Source: JAKOQB01 sp036824465 (GTDB taxonomy: Bacteria > Pseudomonadota > Gammaproteobacteria > Burkholderiales > Burkholderiaceae_F). From it: a stretch of 9,891 bases of DNA. The stretch spans positions 1-9,891 of the forward strand of contig DAITAC010000132.1 in NCBI GenBank assembly GCA_036824465.1, in the 5' to 3' direction. Position numbers and translations under genes: made by a program. Below are positions 1-6,539 of the stretch, piece by piece. The first letter of the stretch is position 1; the number at the start of each line of letters is the position of its first letter. Below the pieces are notes generated by a model, which saw nothing but the letters and a program-made list of their open reading frames with translations, was not told the DNA's origin and did not search any database.

Positions 1-62
1 GTGCGGGTCAGGCGTGCAACCGCGGGCGGATGATACGGGAGGCCGGCGCGGGCAATCCGCGC

Positions 63-94
63 AAGAAAAGAGCCGCGACGAAAGCGCGCGGCTC
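63..94 (-). terminator. Rho-independent terminator after the mtrB-like gene
   Basis: An 8-bp perfect GC-rich stem (GAGCCGCG at 70-77 pairs with CGCGGCTC at 87-94) encloses a 9-nt loop and is followed on the minus strand by TTTTCTT (69-63). It lies about 85 nt past the mtrB-like stop codon. This is the expected shape of an intrinsic terminator closing the cytochrome operon. A weaker hairpin (CCGGC at 153-157 and GCCGG at 162-166) sits between the stop codon and this terminator. Confidence 0.8.
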
Positions 95-179
95 CGATCC
101 CTGTCCTCAAAATAACGGTGGTCGCCGCCGCTTTCTCGCGTTCAGGCGTTCACCGGCAGATGCCGGCTTCCGACTCCGT

Positions 180-2366
180 TCACCGCCACGAATAGATATA
201 CGTGACGCCGACGAACGTGACTTCCTGCACCTGCTTCATCGTGACGGTGGTGTTATCGCTGAACGTGAACGGCACGCCGTTGTATCCGTAGCCCCAGTCA
301 TTGAACTTCGAACGCTGGTGGATCGCATCCAGGCGCACGGCGGATGCCTTGTTCAGCTCATACTTGCCGAAGAGCTTCAACTCGGCTCTGCGGAACAGTA
401 TGTCGGGCAAACCGCCCGTCGCGGCCAGCAGTATGACGCTGCCTGCGTTTGCGGTCCCATCAAGCGTCTGCGCGTACACACTCTTGTCGTCGGTGTAAGA
501 CAGCCCGCCGCCAAGTTCGAACTTCTCCGAAGGTTTGCCGACGACGCCAAGGCCCAGGCTGGTGGTCTTATTATCGAAGGCCAGGACGTACCCGGCGGGA
601 CGCACCTGGTTGAGTTTCTGATCGCCCTGCGACAGATAACCGTTGAAGCTCCATGCGTCGGACAGAACATAGTTCGCATCAACGCTGTACAGGCTCATGC
701 GGGTGTCCTGCAGCGAGTACTGCGTCGGAGCGGTGAACTTGTCCTTGCCGTCCTCCACGCTGAACTGCAGCGACAACGCATCGGTGGGCTGCCAAGTCGC
801 AAACAGTTTCACCTTGTCGCGTTTGCGATCTGCCAGTGTGGGCATGAAGATCGCCGCGGTCGTGAAGCCGGTGCTGGGGTCGGCAATTTCAGTGACGCCC
901 ACACCGCTATTGGGTCGCAACCAGTTCGACCCGTCGCGCTTGCTGCTCACAAAACTGATCGAACCGCTGAAGGTGTCGGCCATCCGGCCGCGCAGTTCCA
1001 CGCGGAAACCGGCCTCATCGGTCTTCTGGCGCAAGGCACTGACGCCGGCGACTGCGCTGCTCGCCGTGAAGGTCCCGCGATCGATGGACTCGTAATCCGC
1101 GCCCACGGTCCCCTGATAGGCGCTCGTGAACTGATACGTCGCCTGCAGCTTGCCGCGCGTTTTTGTATTCGAGTAATTCCGGTTCGTGTACTTGGACGTG
1201 CCCTCGACGTTGTAGAGCGCAAGCGGCGTCTTGTCGTCCCTGTCGTCATAACGGACTTCGGCGAGCAGCGATAGTTTGGGCATCGGGCGCGAGGTGATTC
1301 CGATCTGCGCCTGTGTCGTATCCACCTTGCCGTCGAGGTTCGAGACGCCGGCCGGGGCACCCGTGAGGCCCGAGCTCGCAAAGTCCTGATCCTGCGTTGC
1401 CTGCGCGTACCTGAGTTTGAAGTTGGCGCGCGTGGTCGGCGTGAAGGCATAGTTGCCGGTGACATCGAAGTGGTGCGCCTGATTGTCCGGCGCCAGTGCC
1501 ACGGGCTGGTTCAGGACTGACTGCAGGCCGGTCGCGAGCGGCAGCAAATTGCCCAGCGGATTGTTGAGGCTGCCGGGAACGCTCGGGTTCATTGTTCCGT
1601 TTGAATTGCGGTAGAACGAGCCGTAGTAGCCGCCACTGAGCCGCAGTTTCTCGCCGGCATAACTGAGCCGGGCTTCGACCTGACTGTGGGTGGCGTCGAT
1701 CGGCTCGGGCAGCAGCAGCACGGCCCAACCGGCGTTGCTACCGGTCGTGGGTGCACAACCGGGCGCGACTGTCGAAGGGCAGTTCATTCCGATACCAAAC
1801 AGGCGCGCGCCCTCCTTCTTTTCGCTCTTCAGGCTCGCCTCGAATTCAATGACCGGGCTGAACCATTTCGCGAACGCGACTCCAAGACTAGTGCGCTTGG
1901 TTTTCAGGTCGAGGTCCGACCCTGTCCCCGTTCCGCCGGCGAGGCGCGAAACCTGCGGCGACGTCGAGCCCGCTCCGATCAGGCCGGTGTTGATCGTGTA
2001 CGGGTCGCGACGAACCAGCTCTCCATAGTCGGCCGAGAATTTCCAGTCTCCCTGCTTCTTCCACAGGAACATCAGCTCGCGCGTGTCAAGGCCGAGATTC
2101 AGACCCTGGAACTCGACCAGTGAACCGGTCGCCGCATTACGCCGGCTGTAGTCCACGTCGAGCAGTCCATAAGCGTCCTCTTTGCGCAGGCCGTTGTACT
2201 GGCCGAACAGCGCGCGGTCCGCGCGATCACCGCTGACTCCGCCGACACCGACGCTGACGGAACTCTCCGCTGTGCTGGTCTGTGCATGAGCCGACCCGAA
2301 GGCCGCGAGCACGGCCACGGCAAGAGCGGTCTGGCGCAAGCCGAATTGCTTGACGAACGTTTTCAT
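180..2366 (-). CDS. mtrB: MtrB/PioB-family decaheme-associated outer-membrane beta-barrel
   Basis: Outer-membrane porin-like sheath expected to hold the periplasmic decaheme cytochrome MtrA and let electrons cross the outer membrane. The protein is 728 aa, close to the roughly 700 aa of Shewanella MtrB. Residues 1-28 form a Sec signal peptide ending in an AHA cleavage site before Gln29. The remainder alternates short polar and aromatic segments, as in many-stranded barrels, with aromatic-rich strands such as GYYGSFYR, and contains no haem motif. The start is supported by GGAG (2374-2377) 7 nt upstream. The gene begins 42 nt after the mtrA-like stop codon, so co-transcription is likely. Oddities: only two cysteines are seen, C196 and C204, probably in one loop, and the N-terminal CXXC known from Shewanella MtrB is absent. 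The chain ends YSWR, so the usual C-terminal aromatic residue is second to last. The family call rests on length, signal peptide, barrel character and position next to mtrA; I am fairly sure of it. Confidence 0.9.
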   Translation of the reverse strand: MKTFVKQFGLRQTALAVAVLAAFGSAHAQTSTAESSVSVGVGGVSGDRADRALFGQYNGLRKEDAYGLLDVDYSRRNAATGSLVEFQGLNLGLDTRELMFLWKKQGDWKFSADYGELVRRDPYTINTGLIGAGSTSPQVSRLAGGTGTGSDLDLKTKRTSLGVAFAKWFSPVIEFEASLKSEKKEGARLFGIGMNCPSTVAPGCAPTTGSNAGWAVLLLPEPIDATHSQVEARLSYAGEKLRLSGGYYGSFYRNSNGTMNPSVPGSLNNPLGNLLPLATGLQSVLNQPVALAPDNQAHHFDVTGNYAFTPTTRANFKLRYAQATQDQDFASSGLTGAPAGVSNLDGKVDTTQAQIGITSRPMPKLSLLAEVRYDDRDDKTPLALYNVEGTSKYTNRNYSNTKTRGKLQATYQFTSAYQGTVGADYESIDRGTFTASSAVAGVSALRQKTDEAGFRVELRGRMADTFSGSISFVSSKRDGSNWLRPNSGVGVTEIADPSTGFTTAAIFMPTLADRKRDKVKLFATWQPTDALSLQFSVEDGKDKFTAPTQYSLQDTRMSLYSVDANYVLSDAWSFNGYLSQGDQKLNQVRPAGYVLAFDNKTTSLGLGVVGKPSEKFELGGGLSYTDDKSVYAQTLDGTANAGSVILLAATGGLPDILFRRAELKLFGKYELNKASAVRLDAIHQRSKFNDWGYGYNGVPFTFSDNTTVTMKQVQEVTFVGVTYIYSWR

Positions 2367-2408
2367 TCTTTCGCTCCGGTAGTCATCGGATTAGCGCGGC
2401 GCAAATGC

Positions 2409-3365
2409 TTAGCGGAACATGAGCTGCGGCGTCGGGTTCGTGGTCGACGGATTGTTGGAGCCATGAACCTGGGTGTGACAGTTCATGCAACTGCGGCCTT
2501 GCCAGATGTTGACGACATTCTTGCCGTTCGCAGTCGCATTGATCTCCGATGAAAACTGACCCGGCACCGCCGGCGGGAACACGCCCGGTTGACCACCAAC
2601 GGCGCCGACTCCCCCGGCCACGTGCGGCGTGTGGCATTGCTGGCAAAGAACCGGCGGCCGCGCCTTGAGCATGCCGGCGATCGTGCTGCCGTGCGGGTTG
2701 TGACAGGCGGCGCAGTCCTCCTGCACCGGTTCATGGCTATGGACGAACGGGCCCCGCTTCTCGGCGTGGCACGTGTAGCAGGTGTCGTTGGTGCTGTCGC
2801 GTTTCGCCAGTTTCGGCCCGGTCGATCCGTGCACGTTGTGGCAATCCGAACAGCTCATCTTTCCCTCTGCCAGCGGATGGCGCGAGGGGCGGCTCATCAG
2901 CGTGCGCTGCTCCTTGTGGCACGTGAAGCACACCTCGGGTTGCGAGCGCTTGCTGAGCAACTTGTCCTGGCTGACATGGACTTTGTGGCAGTCGTTGCAG
3001 GCAACATTCGCGGCAGGATGCGCGCTGCTGGCCCAAAGCGCCCGCTTTGAATCCTTCTGGTGGCAGGCGAGGCACACATCGCTGGCTTCGTTCGCCGTCG
3101 GCGCGGACTTGCCATGGAACTCGCGCGTCGGCTCGACTTCGGTCGGATTCTTGGCGTGCTCATCGCTCGGGCCGTGGCAGCTGACACAAGTCGGCGTCCG
3201 CGCGTCCGCGGCGACCGCGTGCGCAGACCTGCTCATCTTGTCCATCTGTTCTTCGTGGCACTTCAGGCATTTTGCCGATGCATCTGCATCGACCGCGGCC
3301 CCGGCGGTTCCCAGCAGCCCAAACAGACAAAAGCCAACGACTGCCACCGCACGCTTGATTCGCAT
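2409..3365 (-). CDS. mtrA: MtrA/DmsE-family periplasmic decaheme c-type cytochrome
   Basis: Predicted periplasmic electron carrier that plugs into the MtrB barrel and relays electrons between periplasmic donors and the surface cytochromes. The 318-aa protein has ten CxxCH motifs beginning at C33, C60, C98, C123, C146, C172, C196, C218, C241 and C293, evenly spread as in MtrA and DmsE. Residues 1-23 are a Sec signal peptide (MRIKR start, hydrophobic core, cleavage near TAGA/A), with no lipobox. I chose the ATG at 3365 because GGGGGA (3371-3376) lies 5 nt upstream and the signal peptide begins directly with basic residues. A TTG at 3395 would add ten residues without improving the signal peptide. 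The gene is 112 nt downstream of the mtrC-like gene and 42 nt upstream of mtrB. DmsE itself serves extracellular DMSO reduction, but no dmsAB genes are here and the MtrC-like neighbour favours an MtrA role. Confidence 0.95.
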   Translation of the reverse strand: MRIKRAVAVVGFCLFGLLGTAGAAVDADASAKCLKCHEEQMDKMSRSAHAVAADARTPTCVSCHGPSDEHAKNPTEVEPTREFHGKSAPTANEASDVCLACHQKDSKRALWASSAHPAANVACNDCHKVHVSQDKLLSKRSQPEVCFTCHKEQRTLMSRPSRHPLAEGKMSCSDCHNVHGSTGPKLAKRDSTNDTCYTCHAEKRGPFVHSHEPVQEDCAACHNPHGSTIAGMLKARPPVLCQQCHTPHVAGGVGAVGGQPGVFPPAVPGQFSSEINATANGKNVVNIWQGRSCMNCHTQVHGSNNPSTTNPTPQLMFR

Positions 3366-3417
3366 TCGAATCCCCCGAGAAACAAACTTCAACAACGCGA
3401 TGCCGATTCAACCCATA

Positions 3418-3453
3418 TGAAAGAAAAATGAGAGGGCCGTTATTGATGGCCCC
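3418..3453 (-). other. Stem-loop plus T-rich tract in the mtrC-mtrA gap
   Basis: On the minus strand GGGCC (3453-3449) pairs with GGCCC (3439-3435) around a 9-nt loop and is followed by TCTCATTTTTCTTTC. The stem is only 5 bp, so this could be a weak or partial terminator, or an RNA-processing site that lowers downstream expression relative to the surface cytochrome. It starts about 25 nt after the mtrC-like stop codon. The downstream genes are almost certainly still needed with mtrC, so full termination seems unlikely. Confidence 0.35.
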
Positions 3454-3477
3454 CCATTGGTGTTTCCAAGCTGACAA

Positions 3478-5964
3478 CTACTTCTGACCGTGGACGATGT
3501 CCACGCTCTTGAAGCCGCCACTCCCGTGGCAGTCCGCACAGATCTCCTGCGTCTGCAGCGACTGCGCCTGCGTCCGGTTACCGAACGAGGCAAAGCCGAA
3601 GCTGGTCACGTGCTCGATCGCTGCGCTCGAGTCATGACAGGCTGTGCAGCTGGCCGCCTTCGGCGAAATGACATTCCAGAGCAGCGGATCGGTGACCCCC
3701 GTCGGTTTGGAGACCACAGCACCGATCGGTCCCTGGTCGAACTTGTACGAGTTGTTCACGTGGCAGGCATTGCAGTTCAGGCCGACGCCCGGGTAGGCCA
3801 CCTCGGCGGCGTAGTTCTCCACAGTGGCGGCCAGCTTCAGGTTGGGATTGCACGCCGCCGCTGCCGCGGCGCTGGTGTTGGCGACGTTGCAGAACGCCCC
3901 GACCACCGTGTTGCCGTGCGTGAACGGATAGAAACGCTTCGAATTGCCGTGGATGCCGTGGATCATGCGCTTGAACTGGTACGACTCGTTCAGGTCCAGG
4001 CCGTTCGTCATCTTCGTCGATGACATCCGATTGGCGTCGTGGCACACCACGCAGGCTTCGACCGTGTTGCGCGCGCCGCTATGGAAGGCCTCGGCGAGCG
4101 TATTCGAGCCCGACGTTGTACCCAGCGCACCGTGGCAGGCATTGCACTTCTCATTGGAAACAATCTGCCGGCGCGGGTTCAGCACGCCGGTGAGCGCAAG
4201 TTCCTTGTACGTGTGCTGCACGACCGTGTTGATGAGCACGGTCGGCACGACCTGTGGTCGCGGCTCCAGTGACTTGACCTCCAGCTTGGGCTCCTTGATC
4301 TGACCGATGCTGACGACGCGGGCGGTTCCCGCCGCGACGGCCGTCGCGGTATCGGCAGGGACGGTGATCTGCACCGTGTAATGGTTGGCTCCGTCGTTGG
4401 TTCCCATGTGGGCATACGCGTTCGCGCTGCTGCCGCCGTTGTTGTAGGCGGTGAACTCGGTAATCCCGGTCGACTGGCCGACCAGGTTCTGGTAGGCGAG
4501 ATAGAAGCGCAGGTTGCCAAATTTCGTGTTGTTGGTGCCGGTCGGCGGCACGCAGATACCTGCTGTTCCCGTGTACGTGCAGTCAGGCGTCACGAGGTTA
4601 TAGGCCGCGTCCTTGCTGGTCGGATCGGAAAGGAAGTACTTGACCGTCACCTTGCGCGTGGCAGCGTCGTACGTCGCACTCTCAATGTTCATCCGGTACT
4701 TGGCAGCGTTCTCCTCGTTCTGGTTCCAGTGCACCGTTTCCGGCCCGAGATTACTGTCCGCCCGGTGGCAGCCAGCGCACTGTGCGTTTGTGATCTGCTT
4801 GGCAGCCGCACCGGGGCCGACGAGCGCGTTGGCGAATACAGCGTGGCTCGTGTCCCAGTCGGAGCCGGCGTTGTTGGCGTGACACGTCAGGCAGGATTCC
4901 TTGGCGGCCCTGCTCTTCCAGTTATCGCCCTGCGGCGTCTTCGGATTGGCGCCCGAGTGGCACTTGGTGCAGTTGCGCAGGTCCTGCGGGAAGCCGACTT
5001 CAGAGTAATCGTGCTTGCTGCTGCCGAAGCCCCAGATCGTGTAGTTCTCGCCGCCCACCTTGCTGGCAAGCAGCTTGCCCGCGTGGATCTTGTGGACCAT
5101 GGTCTGCATCGTGAGGACATTGCCGCTGTTGGCATCCGTGGTGCCGGGGTTGTGACACATCACGCAGAACTGCACGTCCACGCGCCCGCCGCCATGCAGC
5201 GCTAGCTTCTCGTGGCAGCTGTTGCAGGAAGCTACATCGGCCATCACGCGGGTCTTGCTGGGATCGGTGACCGCCACCGAATTGCCGTTCGCATCGAAGG
5301 TGACGTCGAAATAGGGGTTGACCAGCACCGTCTCGCCCGCCGCGTTCGTGTAGCTCAACTGGATGGCGATCCGGTGCGTTCGATTCGGCTCGAATGTCAC
5401 ACCGTTGGTCTTGGTCGGATCCTTGATGTCGGTGCTGAAGGTGTACGTGTAGTACCCGTCACTGTTGTAGACGAGCTGCGCGGGAGTATTCGGGTCTGTC
5501 GTCGCCTGCTTGGCGCTCGCCAGCGCGGGCGTGCCGTTGGGGCCTGAGCCCACGTTATTCGGCGCTGTCGCGGTCGACTCGGTGCGATAGACGTAGCTCG
5601 TCCATTTGTCGATGTCGCCATTGGTGCCGGGGATGAGCTTGGCAATGGCGAAGCGCACGTTTGCGTTGGTCAGTCCCGTCTTCACCGCGCCGTCGGAAAA
5701 CACCGTGAAGTTCACCGTGGGCGGGCTCTTCACCGTCACTGCCGGCACACCGGCATCCTGAAGCACCTTGAACGCCGACGATGTATTGGTCGACGTGTCA
5801 TTCGCCGCCACCGCGGCGGCTGCAGAGATCGCCTGCCCCACCGACGTCGTCGGCGCAGGCTGCGACCCGCCGCCACCGCCGCCACCGCCGCCACCGCCGC
5901 CGCAACCCGCCAAGGCCGCCAATACCAGGGCCATCGCCCCCCAACACTTCGTCGAACGCTTCAT
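3478..5964 (-). CDS. mtrC: OmcA/MtrC-family surface decaheme lipoprotein, MtrC-like
   Basis: Predicted cell-surface terminal cytochrome that receives electrons from the MtrA-MtrB module and passes them to minerals, flavins or electrodes. The protein is 828 aa. Residues 1-21 are a lipoprotein signal with lipobox LAGC (C21), followed by 12 glycines (22-33). The layout matches the four-domain MtrC fold: beta-rich domain I (about 40-240), five CxxCH motifs (C247, C267, C332, C358, C396), beta-rich domain III (about 405-600), then five more (C607, C638, C731, C773, C809). Domain III carries C462 and C471 in a CX8C arrangement like the redox-active disulfide of Shewanella MtrC. C692 and C705 are an extra pair between haems 7 and 8. 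I chose the ATG at 5964 because GGAG (5971-5974) lies 6 nt upstream and it gives a clean lipoprotein signal. An ATG at 5976 would overlap the preceding stop codon as TGATG and add MEQR. The frame stays open further upstream through the HhH gene, but that extension has no matching signal peptide. Confidence 0.93.
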   Translation of the reverse strand: MKRSTKCWGAMALVLAALAGCGGGGGGGGGGGGSQPAPTTSVGQAISAAAAVAANDTSTNTSSAFKVLQDAGVPAVTVKSPPTVNFTVFSDGAVKTGLTNANVRFAIAKLIPGTNGDIDKWTSYVYRTESTATAPNNVGSGPNGTPALASAKQATTDPNTPAQLVYNSDGYYTYTFSTDIKDPTKTNGVTFEPNRTHRIAIQLSYTNAAGETVLVNPYFDVTFDANGNSVAVTDPSKTRVMADVASCNSCHEKLALHGGGRVDVQFCVMCHNPGTTDANSGNVLTMQTMVHKIHAGKLLASKVGGENYTIWGFGSSKHDYSEVGFPQDLRNCTKCHSGANPKTPQGDNWKSRAAKESCLTCHANNAGSDWDTSHAVFANALVGPGAAAKQITNAQCAGCHRADSNLGPETVHWNQNEENAAKYRMNIESATYDAATRKVTVKYFLSDPTSKDAAYNLVTPDCTYTGTAGICVPPTGTNNTKFGNLRFYLAYQNLVGQSTGITEFTAYNNGGSSANAYAHMGTNDGANHYTVQITVPADTATAVAAGTARVVSIGQIKEPKLEVKSLEPRPQVVPTVLINTVVQHTYKELALTGVLNPRRQIVSNEKCNACHGALGTTSGSNTLAEAFHSGARNTVEACVVCHDANRMSSTKMTNGLDLNESYQFKRMIHGIHGNSKRFYPFTHGNTVVGAFCNVANTSAAAAAACNPNLKLAATVENYAAEVAYPGVGLNCNACHVNNSYKFDQGPIGAVVSKPTGVTDPLLWNVISPKAASCTACHDSSAAIEHVTSFGFASFGNRTQAQSLQTQEICADCHGSGGFKSVDIVHGQK
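5866..5901 (-). repeat. GGC/GGT triplet repeat coding for a 12-glycine linker
   Basis: Twelve consecutive glycine codons follow directly after the lipobox cysteine codon of the MtrC-like gene. Most are GGC, with GGT recurring every third codon, giving a 9-bp unit (GGCGGCGGT) repeated about three times. The tract encodes a flexible tether between the lipid anchor and domain I. Such perfect short-unit repeats can gain or lose units by replication slippage; a change of 3 or 9 bp would stay in frame. The neighbouring OmcA-like lipoprotein has five glycines at the same place. Confidence 0.9.
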
Positions 5965-5970
5965 TCGCTG

Positions 5971-5974
5971 CTCC
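5971..5974 (-). promoter_or_regulatory. Ribosome binding site deciding the mtrC-like start
   Basis: GGAG lies 6 nt before the ATG at 5964 and overlaps the junction with the HhH gene, whose TGA occupies 5976-5978. The sequence TGATGGAG offers an overlapping ATG (at 5976) and the ribosome site for the next ATG within a few bases. Either start implies that translation of the two genes is coupled. Confidence 0.65.
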
Positions 5975-5975
5975 A

Positions 5976-6362
5976 TCACTTCTTGAGATTCGTCTTGCCC
6001 GTCTGCTTGGCGATGATAAGGTTCTTGATTGAAATGTAGACCCCGGTCGGAAGCACGTTCTTGGTGGCCAGCTCGGCCTTGCTGAGGTAGGGACGTCCCG
6101 CAATGATCCGCGCGGCCTCGGCATCGCCAATGCCGGGCAGCGTCTTCAGCTGTTCGCGGTTGGCACTGTTGATATCGACCAGCTTGACTGGCTTCGCGGG
6201 AGCGGTCTTCTTCGCCGCCATCGGAGGATGGCCCGCCGGAGGCTGAGCAGTCGGCTTGCTTTCCGCGGCGATCGACGTCCCCGTGCACGCGATGGCAACC
6301 AGCGCAAACAGCGCAGCCGCGATCACGCGGCCTTGCACGGATGCCTTTGTTTGTTTCTCCAT
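5976..6362 (-). CDS. Secreted helix-hairpin-helix (ComEA-type) protein
   Basis: Small exported protein of 128 aa with a C-terminal ComEA-like helix-hairpin-helix domain (about 61-118). It shows the family pattern DINSA (63-67), LPGIG hairpin (75-79), a following helix with A-x-x-I-I, and GRPY (89-92). Such domains normally bind double-stranded DNA without sequence specificity. Residues 1-33 look like a signal peptide with a basic start and hydrophobic core. Cleavage near SIAA/E is likely, though C26 (AIAC) leaves a weak chance of lipidation. A Pro/Ala/Lys-rich linker (36-59) follows. The start is supported by GAGG (6369-6372) 6 nt upstream. The gene lies between two surface cytochrome genes and runs into the mtrC-like gene, so it is made with the conduit. 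There is no haem motif. Its role is unknown: it may bind extracellular or incoming DNA, or it may use the HhH fold for protein contacts in assembling the conduit. ComEA proteins of competence systems are similar in size and export, but no other competence gene is in the window. Confidence 0.85.
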   Translation of the reverse strand: MEKQTKASVQGRVIAAALFALVAIACTGTSIAAESKPTAQPPAGHPPMAAKKTAPAKPVKLVDINSANREQLKTLPGIGDAEAARIIAGRPYLSKAELATKNVLPTGVYISIKNLIIAKQTGKTNLKK

Positions 6363-6396
6363 AGCAAACCTCAGTTACGGAGGGCGTCCCGCGCGA

Positions 6397-6414
6397 TCGA
6401 GGCAATCGCCTCGA
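6397..6414 (-). other. Hairpin in the leader of the HhH-mtrC-mtrA-mtrB genes
   Basis: A perfect 7-bp stem (TCGAGGC at 6397-6403 and GCCTCGA at 6408-6414) with a 4-nt loop lies 24 nt before the HhH ribosome site. It has no T-run, so it is not a terminator. It may stabilise a processed 5' end or have no function. Confidence 0.35.
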
Positions 6415-6431
6415 CCCCCCTGAACAACCCA

Positions 6432-6468
6432 CAAAAATCAACCCGGTAGCGTCACCGCTACCGGGTTG
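6432..6468 (-). terminator. Rho-independent terminator after the omcA-like gene
   Basis: A 12-bp perfect stem (CAACCCGGTAGC at 6439-6450 and GCTACCGGGTTG at 6457-6468) with a 6-nt loop is followed on the minus strand by ATTTTTG (6438-6432). This is a textbook intrinsic terminator for leftward transcription, about 70 nt past the omcA-like stop codon. On the plus strand no T-run follows the stem, so it works only leftward. It implies that the HhH-mtrC-mtrA-mtrB genes are expressed by partial read-through or from their own promoter. I found no convincing -35/-10 pair in the short space left (6363-6431). Confidence 0.9.
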
Positions 6469-6474
6469 TCTGCC

Positions 6475-6511
6475 GCAGCGACCGGAGCGCGAAGTGCGCT
6501 TAAGTCGCTGC
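6475..6511 (-). other. Second hairpin just after the omcA-like stop codon
   Basis: An outer 8-bp stem (GCAGCGAC at 6475-6482 and GTCGCTGC at 6504-6511) encloses an inner 5-bp stem (AGCGC at 6486-6490 and GCGCT at 6496-6500) with small internal loops. It comes before the terminator hairpin on the omcA-like transcript and lacks a T-run. Such structures often protect mRNA 3' ends from exonucleases. Confidence 0.5.
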
Positions 6512-6539
6512 CGCTTACTGCAAGTGTCTGCGATTCAAG

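Noticed and set aside
30..1274. 414-codon plus-strand open frame antisense to the mtrB-like gene
   Set aside because: No domain or ribosome site is seen, and it runs across the terminator hairpin at 63-94; the minus strand has a full MtrB-type protein.
5965..6441. N-terminal extension of the mtrC-like frame through the HhH gene
   Set aside because: The frame is open by chance over the HhH gene. The lipoprotein signal and GGAG place the start at 5964, and the extension would bury the lipobox.
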